In this document: piece by piece, positions 1 through 5,088 of the stretch
Position numbering within the stretch: the first letter of the stretch is position 1
Layout: the number at the start of each line of letters is the position of its first letter
Assembly (NCBI GenBank): GCA_025464045.1
Contig: JAODBQ010000264.1
Span: 1 to 8,353, forward strand
Direction: 5' to 3'
From: Ilumatobacteraceae bacterium
GTDB taxonomy: Bacteria > Actinomycetota > Acidimicrobiia > Acidimicrobiales > Ilumatobacteraceae
Length of the DNA stretch: 8,353 nt
Position numbers and translations under genes: made by a program
The notes under the pieces: model-generated
What the model was told of the DNA's origin: nothing
The model's input: only the letters and a program-made list of their open reading frames with translations
Databases searched by the model: none

Positions 1-213
1 CGTACAGACCCTGTGACGCGAGGGCCTCGTGGATCGTCTCGACCTGCGGGTCTACCCGGTCGTGCTCGGCGCCGGGACGAAGGTCTTCGATGAGGTGCCG
101 TTTCGACCGCACTCCGGCTGATCCGCACCGAGGTCTTCGCCGGCGGAGCCATCCTCCTCGAGTACGAGATCACCGGAGCTCCGACGTTCGGCAACATGGC
201 GACCGGCGAATGA
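1..213 (+). pseudogene. Decayed 3' end of a RibD/dihydrofolate-reductase-like gene
   Basis: The C-terminal part of a RibD/DHFR-superfamily reductase (a family of NADPH-dependent reductases) is readable only by changing frame. Frame 2 reads VQTL, then a TGA stop at 14-16, then REGLVDRLDLRVYPVVLGAG at 17-76 and on to KVFDE, ending at a stop at 119-121. Frame 1 resumes at about 112 with LRLIRTEVFAGGAILLEYEI and reaches a stop at 211-213. The family's C-terminus normally runs continuously through a GLVDE-L-L-V-PVVLG-G-LF segment into an LRL...F.sG...L.Y. strand, so the two pieces belong together. An in-frame stop plus a one-base frameshift between about 92 and 112 indicate a broken gene. The 5' part lies outside the window. 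Sequencing error could explain one lesion but is less likely for two. Confidence 0.7.
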
Positions 214-472
214 CGAGACCGTCGCGCCTCGACCGGGCAAGACCACACAGCACCCAGGTGCCGCGAACTCCACTCGCCAGCGCATCCCCGGTACGACAGC
301 GGAGAAGGCGAGCGGCACCGAACTCAGCGCTCCCGAGCCCGCTCTCGTCCCACACTCGTCCCAATCGTGACGGCAAATGGCGGTCAGTGAGGGGTACTGA
401 GGTGTCATCGTCCGCTTGGCCGGAGACGCCGGAACGCAGGTAAACGACCAGGTCAGGGTCTGTGAGCAGCAG
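214..472. other. Gene-free stretch between the broken reductase and the tRNA 3' end
   Basis: I see no convincing gene in these 259 bases. Open frames on both strands have no recognisable motif, and one of them reads through the tRNA. The only local structure is a pair of near-identical 11-bp units at 342-352 and 353-363 sharing CTCGTCCCA. No terminator with a U-tract is visible downstream of the tRNA on the minus strand. No second copy of the tRNA 3' end was found that would mark an integrated element. Confidence 0.5.
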
Positions 473-545
473 CGCCCTCGGCATGATTCGAACATGCGAC
501 ACATGGTTCCGGAAACCATTGCTCTATCCCCTGAGCTACGAGGGC
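473..545 (-). tRNA. tRNA-Arg, anticodon CCG
   Basis: Read on the minus strand, this folds as a 73-nt cloverleaf. The acceptor stem is GCCCTCG (545-539) paired with CGAGGGC (480-474), with discriminator G at 473. The D stem is GCTC/GAGC. The anticodon stem is ATGGT/ACCAT around the loop TTCCGGA, placing CCG at 512-510. A 5-nt variable region follows, then T stem GCATG/CATGC around the loop TTCGAAT. The anticodon CCG reads CGG, an arginine codon used often in this GC-rich sequence. The 3' CCA is not encoded, since the minus strand continues CTG, so it must be added by the CCA-adding enzyme. The gene points away from argS, whose product should charge it. Confidence 0.96.
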
Positions 546-556
546 GGGATGCCCGG

Positions 557-562
557 AGGATA
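557..562 (-). promoter_or_regulatory. Putative -10 box for tRNA-Arg
   Basis: The minus strand reads TATCCT here, matching the actinobacterial TANNNT -10 consensus. It lies 11 nt before the tRNA 5' end, so transcription would begin a few bases upstream of the mature end. A possible -35 (TTGCCG, plus-strand 582-587) is 19 bp away, which is longer than usual. This is called by eye only. Confidence 0.45.
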
Positions 563-591
563 GCGATCCAGCGCGGCCGAGCGGCAACCGT

Positions 592-597
592 TACCCT
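592..597 (+). promoter_or_regulatory. Putative -10 box giving a leaderless start at 605
   Basis: TACCCT matches TANNNT and ends 7 nt before the ATG at 605. That is the distance expected if transcription starts on the A of the start codon. No Shine-Dalgarno sequence is present, and no clear -35 is seen. It sits back to back with the tRNA promoter in a 59-bp divergent region. Confidence 0.5.
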
Positions 598-604
598 CGT
601 TCGC

Positions 605-943
605 ATGGAGGCAGCCGACGCCCATCCGAAGAACCCGCCACAGCCGGAGACCGTCACCGAGGCGCTCGTGTTCCTGGCCCAGCTGGGGTACGGCGACGAG
701 TTCGAGCTCGGTCTCGACGGCCTCGGTCCGGTGGGATCAGCGGAGCTCCACGAGCTGACGACCGCCCAGGTCGACTACCAGTTCCGGTTCGAGGGTCCCA
801 GCGATCCCGGCGACGAGGCGATCGTGCTGGGGGTGACGTGCGGGGGGCGGTACCGCGGTTCGATCGTCTCCGCGTTCGGTCCCGCCATCGATCCCGAGCA
901 TGCCGCCGTCCTGCGCGCGCTGATCCGGCCGCCGGCCGGCTGA
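605..943 (+). CDS. Small conserved hypothetical protein (RFEG-DP-DEA family)
   Basis: Encodes 112 residues of unknown function. The central segment FRFEGPSDPGDEAIV (residues 60-74), followed by RGSIVSAFG (84-92) and a final helix near DPEHAAVLRALI (96-107), resembles a small family of about 100 residues that I recall from Bacteroidetes and other bacteria. Members are sometimes labelled phosphoribosylpyrophosphate synthetase, but nothing here resembles PRPP synthetase catalytic motifs, so I do not adopt that name. The N-terminal 15 residues are proline-rich and probably disordered; residues 16-40 (VTEALVFLAQLGY...) look like a helix and turn. There is no signal peptide or membrane segment, so it is probably cytosolic. 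I chose ATG 605 because the frame upstream runs antisense through the tRNA and a -10-like box lies 7 nt before this codon. It ends 54 bp before argS. Confidence 0.72.
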   Translation: MEAADAHPKNPPQPETVTEALVFLAQLGYGDEFELGLDGLGPVGSAELHELTTAQVDYQFRFEGPSDPGDEAIVLGVTCGGRYRGSIVSAFGPAIDPEHAAVLRALIRPPAG

Positions 944-982
944 CCGGGGGGAACGCACCAGGTCCCGCCCCTCCTCCGGCGG

Positions 983-988
983 TACCAT
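983..988 (+). promoter_or_regulatory. Putative -10 box for the argS-lysA operon
   Basis: TACCAT fits TANNNT and ends 9 nt before the argS ATG at 998. No Shine-Dalgarno sequence lies between them, so the operon mRNA may start at or within a base or two of the start codon. No confident -35 is visible. Read-through from the gene at 605 is also possible, as the gap is only 54 bp. Confidence 0.4.
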
Positions 989-997
989 CGCACGCTC

Positions 998-2737
998 ATG
1001 GCCGATCCGCTGCACACGATCTCGATCACCCTGCGCGGTGCGTTCGCAGCCGTCACCGGCCTCGCCGCGGAGGACATCGATCCGGTGGTACGCCCCAGCG
1101 ATCGCGCCGACGCCCAGAGCAACGGTGCGCTCGCGCTCGCCAAGCAGACCGGCCGCAACCCCCGTGAGCTCGCCCAGGCCGCGGTCGACACCGGCGCCTT
1201 GGCTGCGACCTGCTCGGCGGTCGAGGTGGCCGGCCCGGGCTTCATCAACCTCACGTTCACGAACGAGTTCCTCGCCGAGCAGCTCGCCGCTGCTTCGCAC
1301 GACGACCACCTCGGCGTTCGCCGCGCTCCCATCGAACGCACCTACGTCGTCGACTACTCCCACCCGAACGTCGCCAAGGAGATGCACGTCGGTCACCTGC
1401 GCACGACGATCATCGGCGACTCCCTGGTGCGGATGCTGATGTTCGTCGGCCACCGCGTGCTGCGCGAGAACCACATCGGCGACTGGGGACGACCGTTCGG
1501 GATGCTGATCGAGCACCTCGTCGACATCGGTGAGGCCGAGGCCGCGCACGAGCTCTCGGTCGGCGACCTCAACGGCTTCTACCGGGCCGCGGGCGAGAAG
1601 TTCGAGGCCGACGATTCGTTCAAGGAGCGCGCCCGGCAGCGGGTCGTGGAGCTCCAGCACGGCGATCCGGAGACGTTGCGGTTGTGGCGGCTGCTGGTCG
1701 CCGAGAGCACCCGGTACTTCAACGAGGTCTACCGGCGCCTCGGTGTGCTGCTCACCGACGAGGACCTGATGGGGGAGAGCGAGTACAACGACGAGCTCCC
1801 CGGCGTGATCGAACGGCTGCGCAACGCCGGCCTGCTGGACGAGAGCGACGGCGCCGAGGTGGTCTTCCCGCCCGGCTTCACCAACCGCGAGGGTGAGCCG
1901 CTGCCGTTGATCGTGCGCAACCGCGTCGGTGGCTACAACTACGCCACCACCGACCTCGCCTGCGTCGTCGACCGCATCGACCGCCTCCACGCCGACGTGC
2001 TGCTCTACGTCGTCGGTGCGCCCCAGGCACAACACCTCGAGATGGTGTTCGCCGTCGCCAGGATGGCGGGCTGGCTCAGGCCGCCGACCGAGGCGGTGCA
2101 CGTCGCCTTCGGCAACGTGCTCGGCAAGGACCGCAAGATGTTCAAGAGTCGCAGCGGCGAGACGGTGAAGCTCAGTGCGCTGATCGACGAAGCCGTGGAG
2201 CGGGCGACAGCGGCCGTGCGCGCCAAGAACCCGGAGATGGACGAGGCGGTGCAGGACGACGTCGGGCGGACGGTCGGCATCGGCGCGCTCAAGTACGCCG
2301 ACCTGTCCACGGACCGGATCAAGGACTACGTCTTCGACTGGGAGCGGATGCTCGCGTTCGAGGGCAACACCGCCCCGTACCTGCAGTACGCGCATGCGCG
2401 CATCTGCAGCATCTTCCGGCGCGCGGCCGTCGATCGGCAGACGGTCACGTCGTCCGCGATCGCGTTGGCCGACCCGACCGAGCGTGCGCTGGCGCTGCAC
2501 CTGCTGCACTTCGACTCGGCGGTCAACGACGCGCTGGAGCGCTACAGCCCGCACCGCCTGTGCACGTACATGTTCGACGTGGCTCAGGCGTTCACCGCGT
2601 TCTACGAGGCGTGCCCGGTGCTGAAGGCGCCCGACGAGGCCACCCGCCTGAGCCGCCTGGCGCTGTCCGACCTCACCGCACGGATCCTCGAGCAGGGCCT
2701 GCTGCTGCTCGGCATCGGCGCGCCGGATCGGATGTGA
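998..2737 (+). CDS. argS: Arginyl-tRNA synthetase
   Basis: A class I aminoacyl-tRNA synthetase that activates L-arginine with ATP and attaches it to tRNA-Arg in the cytosol. The 579-residue product has the usual ArgRS length. Residues 1 to about 95 form the ArgRS-specific N-terminal tRNA-recognition domain. The catalytic domain begins near SHPNVAKEMHVGHLRTTIIG, with the HIGH signature as HVGH at 130-133. The KMSKS-equivalent loop is KMFKS at 380-384 within GKDRKMFKSRSGETVKL, which is normal for ArgRS, as many family members depart from the canonical motif. The C-terminal all-helical DALR anticodon-binding domain starts around 451 (MLAFEGNTAPYLQYAHAR) and runs to the end. ATG 998 aligns with the usual family N-terminus. 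The stop codon overlaps the lysA start by 4 bp, implying one operon with coupled translation. An argS-lysA pair is classical in actinobacteria; in Corynebacterium its expression responds to lysine and arginine. Confidence 0.97.
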   Translation: MADPLHTISITLRGAFAAVTGLAAEDIDPVVRPSDRADAQSNGALALAKQTGRNPRELAQAAVDTGALAATCSAVEVAGPGFINLTFTNEFLAEQLAAASHDDHLGVRRAPIERTYVVDYSHPNVAKEMHVGHLRTTIIGDSLVRMLMFVGHRVLRENHIGDWGRPFGMLIEHLVDIGEAEAAHELSVGDLNGFYRAAGEKFEADDSFKERARQRVVELQHGDPETLRLWRLLVAESTRYFNEVYRRLGVLLTDEDLMGESEYNDELPGVIERLRNAGLLDESDGAEVVFPPGFTNREGEPLPLIVRNRVGGYNYATTDLACVVDRIDRLHADVLLYVVGAPQAQHLEMVFAVARMAGWLRPPTEAVHVAFGNVLGKDRKMFKSRSGETVKLSALIDEAVERATAAVRAKNPEMDEAVQDDVGRTVGIGALKYADLSTDRIKDYVFDWERMLAFEGNTAPYLQYAHARICSIFRRAAVDRQTVTSSAIALADPTERALALHLLHFDSAVNDALERYSPHRLCTYMFDVAQAFTAFYEACPVLKAPDEATRLSRLALSDLTARILEQGLLLLGIGAPDRM

Positions 2738-4008
2738 GCGCGATCCCGCTCGGGCTGCTGCCGGACACGTCGTCGGTGGCTGCGGACGGATCGTTGTCGA
2801 TCGGCGGCTGCTCGATCGCCGACCTCGCCGCTGAGCACGGCACTCCGCTGTTCGTCTACGACGAGGCGCACCTGCGCGCCCGGTGTGCCGAAGCGGTGCG
2901 TGCGTTCGGTCCCGGTCGCGCCGTCTACGCGACGAAGGCGTTCCTGTGCACGGCGATGGCTCGGCTGGCCTACGACGAGGGGATGCTCCTCGACGTGGCG
3001 AGCGGTGGCGAGCTGTTCGTCGCGCTCCGCGCCGGGGTGCCGGCGAGCGCGCTGGTGCTGCACGGCAACAACAAGAGCTCCGCCGAGCTGCGCCAGGCGA
3101 TCGAAGCCGGCGTGCGCCACATCGTCGTCGACAGCTTCGACGAGCTCGGTCGGCTCGACGCCCTCCATGCCACCGGCTTGCCCGCGCCGCGGGTGCTCGC
3201 CCGGATCACCCCCGGTGTCCACGCCCACACCCACGAGTTCATCGCCACCGGCCAGGATGACTCCAAGTTCGGGTTCAACCTCGGCAACGGTGATGCGGCC
3301 CGTGCCGTCGAGCGGATGCGCCGCTCGGCGAGCGTCCACCTCGACGGGCTGCACTGCCACATCGGGTCCAACGTCTTCGCTGCGTCGAACTTCGCCAAGG
3401 CCGCCGAGGTGATGGCCGCGTTCGCGACCCCGCTCGACCTGCCCGAGCTCGTCCTCGGCGGCGGGCTCGGCGTCGCGTACGTGGAGGGGGAGGAGGCGCC
3501 GACGATCACGCATTGGGCCAACGTGCTGCTCGACGCCTGCCAGGCCCTCGGGGTGCGCAGCAACGTCAGCGTCGAGCCGGGCCGGGCGATCGTGGCCGGA
3601 GCGGCGATCACGGTGTACGCGGTCGGCACGATCAAGGACATCCCGGGCGTGCGTCGCTACGTCGCCGTGGACGGCGGGATGAGCGACAACCCGCGGCCGG
3701 TCCTGTACGGCAGCGGCTACGAGGCGTTCCTGCCGCGGGCCGTTGCGGCGCCGCGCACTGAGCGGGCGCGGCTCGTCGGCAAGCACTGCGAGAGCGGCGA
3801 CGTGCTGGTCTTCGACGCCCGGCTGCCCGCCGGGCTCGCCGTCGGGGACCTGCTGGCGACGCCCGTCACTGGGGCGTACGGGCACTCGATGGCCAGCAAC
3901 TACAACAAGCTCACCCGGCCGCCGGTCGTGTTCGTGCGTGACGGTGAGGCGCGAGTGGTGGTCCGCAGGGAGACGTTCGAGGACCTCGTGCGCTGCGACG
4001 TGCTGTGA
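2734..4008 (+). CDS. lysA: Diaminopimelate decarboxylase
   Basis: A PLP-dependent fold-III decarboxylase that converts meso-2,6-diaminopimelate to L-lysine and CO2, the last step of lysine synthesis. The product has 424 residues, typical of the family. The PLP Schiff-base lysine is K68 in YATKAF. Other landmarks are HIGSN at 209-213, the glycine-rich phosphate-binding GGGLG at 242-246, EPGR at 281-284, the catalytic cysteine C352 in CESGD, and Y382 in YGHSMASNYN near the C-terminus. Start choice: the frame is open upstream to about 2560, but that part lies inside argS in another frame. GTG 2734 overlaps the argS TGA as GTGA and gives a normal N-terminus (MSAIPLGLLPDTSS). No Shine-Dalgarno sequence is seen, consistent with translational coupling. 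The stop codon likewise overlaps the next gene. No lysine riboswitch-like leader precedes the operon. Confidence 0.97.
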   Translation: MSAIPLGLLPDTSSVAADGSLSIGGCSIADLAAEHGTPLFVYDEAHLRARCAEAVRAFGPGRAVYATKAFLCTAMARLAYDEGMLLDVASGGELFVALRAGVPASALVLHGNNKSSAELRQAIEAGVRHIVVDSFDELGRLDALHATGLPAPRVLARITPGVHAHTHEFIATGQDDSKFGFNLGNGDAARAVERMRRSASVHLDGLHCHIGSNVFAASNFAKAAEVMAAFATPLDLPELVLGGGLGVAYVEGEEAPTITHWANVLLDACQALGVRSNVSVEPGRAIVAGAAITVYAVGTIKDIPGVRRYVAVDGGMSDNPRPVLYGSGYEAFLPRAVAAPRTERARLVGKHCESGDVLVFDARLPAGLAVGDLLATPVTGAYGHSMASNYNKLTRPPVVFVRDGEARVVVRRETFEDLVRCDVL

Positions 4009-4475
4009 GCAGCGGTCGACCGGGTCCGGCGCGGCGGCTCCTGGCCCGCGTGCGCCGCTCCGTCGCACCTGGGGCGCGCGCCGCGCCTGGTGCGCCTGAC
4101 GTCCCGACCGGCCTGCTGATCGAGTACTCGCCGTCGCTGGACGGCGACGCCGACCCGGGCGAGGTGGTGTGGACCTGGGTGCCCTACGAGGACGACCCGT
4201 CGCAGGGCAAGGACCGGCCGGTGATGGTCATCGGACGTCGTGGTCGCCGTCTCGTGGCGGTGGCCCTGACCTCCAAGCAGCACGACACCGAGGCGCAGGT
4301 GCTGGTCGGCTCCGGCGCCTGGGATCGCGCCGGTCGTCCGAGCTACGCCAAGGTCGAGCGGCTCCTCGACATCGACGCATCGGCGGTGCGTCGTGAGGGT
4401 GCCATCGTCGGTCGTGCCCAGTTCGACGCGGTCGTCGCCGGCGCTCGCCGCGCCCACGGCGGCACGCTGCGCTGA
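4005..4475 (+). CDS. PemK/MazF-fold protein, orphan toxin-like
   Basis: A 156-residue protein that matches my recollection of an actinobacterial branch of the PemK/MazF family, whose characterised members are mRNA-cleaving toxins of type II toxin-antitoxin systems. Residues 1-31 are an Arg/Ala-rich, probably flexible extension. The core begins at GLLIEYSP (36-43), followed by PGEVVWTWVPYEDD (51-64) and GKDRPVMVIGRRG (68-80), where R71-P72 corresponds to the conserved RP of MazF strand 2. LTSKQHD (88-94) matches the MazF segment that carries the conserved Thr/Ser. The C-terminal part (WDRAGRPSYAKVERLLDIDA) resembles the MazF region leading to its last helix. GTG 4005 overlaps the lysA TGA by 4 bp. 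No antitoxin-sized gene adjoins it. Co-transcription with argS and lysA makes active toxicity uncertain; it could be a domesticated nuclease or another RNA-binding protein. Confidence 0.75.
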   Translation: MSSGRPGPARRLLARVRRSVAPGARAAPGAPDVPTGLLIEYSPSLDGDADPGEVVWTWVPYEDDPSQGKDRPVMVIGRRGRRLVAVALTSKQHDTEAQVLVGSGAWDRAGRPSYAKVERLLDIDASAVRREGAIVGRAQFDAVVAGARRAHGGTLR

Positions 4476-4483
4476 CTCGCGTC

Positions 4484-4503
4484 AGTGGGCCGTTCGGCCC
4501 ATT
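4484..4503 (+). terminator. GC-rich hairpin after the argS-lysA-pemK operon
   Basis: AGTGGGCC (4484-4491) pairs with GGCCCATT (4496-4503) around a GTTC loop. That gives an 8-bp stem with one G-T wobble, starting 9 nt after the stop codon of the MazF-like gene. No U-tract follows, so it is at best a U-less terminator of the kind proposed for actinobacteria, or a 3'-end stabiliser. Its position between two units supports a boundary role. Confidence 0.45.
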
Positions 4504-4540
4504 CGGGTCGTCCGGCGCGTCGCGGCTCGCGAACCGTCCG

Positions 4541-4546
4541 TACTCT
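4541..4546 (+). promoter_or_regulatory. Putative -10 box for the LPxTG protein gene
   Basis: TACTCT fits TANNNT and lies 30 nt before the ATG at 4577, so transcription would start near 4553 and leave a leader of about 24 nt. Unlike most starts in this window, this leader carries a purine-rich ribosome-binding stretch. Confidence 0.45.
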
Positions 4547-4561
4547 CGGCGTCCCCCAACC

Positions 4562-4570
4562 GAAGAGAAG
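4562..4570 (+). promoter_or_regulatory. Purine-rich ribosome-binding site
   Basis: GAAGAGAAG ends 6 nt before ATG 4577, the normal Shine-Dalgarno distance. It is only a partial match to the anti-Shine-Dalgarno sequence. It is the only recognisable ribosome-binding site in front of a gene in this window and supports this start. Confidence 0.5.
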
Positions 4571-4576
4571 TGTGAG

Positions 4577-5005
4577 ATGAAGCTGAGACTCTGCGCCGCG
4601 GCGGGGCGTTGGATGTTCGTGGGAGCACTGGCCGCCGGCACGTTGGCGGCGCGCTCCGGCGAGGCCGTCGCCCAGGCACCTGCGGTGCGCCGCGCCCCGA
4701 CCGGCGCGACCATCCCGACGGTGTCGATGCCCTGCGACGGGACGATCACCACGGCGCTCGACGCCGCTGGTGCGCCACGCCCGGTGTGCGTCACCGAGCA
4801 GCCGTCGCCCGCCGCGTCGCCCGCGTCGACACCCGCTCCTGCGGTCGCGTCGACGTCGGTGATCGCCGTCGAGGCACCCTTGGCGCCCCCGCCGGGGGCG
4901 TTGCCCGGCACGGGTGAGGACACCAGGTTCGGCATCATCGTCGGCGCCGTGCTGGTGCTCGCGGGGTGCGCGACGTCGTTGTGCGCCCGACGCCGCAAGC
5001 TCTGA
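4577..5005 (+). CDS. Small secreted LPxTG-anchored protein
   Basis: A 142-residue exported protein of unknown function with the full architecture of a sortase substrate. The N-terminus has positive residues (K2, R4, R11) and a hydrophobic stretch (about 12-25), with a likely signal peptidase cut after AVA (30-32). The mature part, about 33-108, contains two cysteines (C53 and C71) that could form one disulfide, then an Ala/Pro/Ser-rich linker (about 76-108). The sorting signal LPGTG at 109-113 is followed by a hydrophobic segment at about 118-137 and the basic tail RRRKL. In the LPxTG family a class A- or E-type sortase cleaves between T and G and attaches the protein to the cell wall. No sortase gene is in the window. 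The exposed domain is too short for a known enzyme or adhesin, so I assign no function. It has its own promoter-like region and lies 83 bp before hom. Confidence 0.8.
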   Translation: MKLRLCAAAGRWMFVGALAAGTLAARSGEAVAQAPAVRRAPTGATIPTVSMPCDGTITTALDAAGAPRPVCVTEQPSPAASPASTPAPAVASTSVIAVEAPLAPPPGALPGTGEDTRFGIIVGAVLVLAGCATSLCARRRKL

Positions 5006-5074
5006 ACGAGGTCTGGGCGACTGCGGCGAGGTGACGTTCGGGCAAACCTTTTCGAGGTGGGTCCGCACGACCCG

Positions 5075-5080
5075 TAGCCT
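5075..5080 (+). promoter_or_regulatory. Putative -10 box giving a leaderless hom start
   Basis: TAGCCT fits TANNNT and ends 8 nt before GTG 5089. It ends only 2 nt before the alternative GTG 5083, too close for that codon to be transcribed. If the box is real it fixes the hom start at 5089. No Shine-Dalgarno sequence and no clear -35 are seen. The gap upstream holds no leader peptide rich in threonine or isoleucine codons. Confidence 0.45.
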
Positions 5081-5088
5081 CGGTGCCC

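Noticed and set aside
416..604. Upstream extension of the small gene at 605
   Set aside because: The extension translates the antisense of the tRNA-Arg gene; the -10-like box and ATG at 605 explain the start better.
52..657. 201-codon minus-strand open frame over the pseudogene, spacer and tRNA
   Set aside because: It runs through the tRNA and has no family resemblance; I considered an integrase remnant but saw no catalytic motif.
944..997. Lysine riboswitch or T-box ahead of argS-lysA
   Set aside because: Only 54 bp are available and the probable transcript is nearly leaderless; there is no room for either structure.
737..2554. 605-codon open frame antisense to argS
   Set aside because: It is a high-GC shadow: low-complexity Arg/Val/Asp/His-rich sequence without motifs, lying entirely opposite argS and the small upstream gene.
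2560..2733. Upstream extension of lysA
   Set aside because: This part lies wholly inside the argS C-terminal domain in another frame; LysA family length and the GTGA overlap favour 2734.
5006..5088. Threonine/isoleucine attenuator or riboswitch upstream of hom
   Set aside because: The 83-bp gap has no leader peptide with Thr or Ile codon runs and no terminator/antiterminator pair that I could see.
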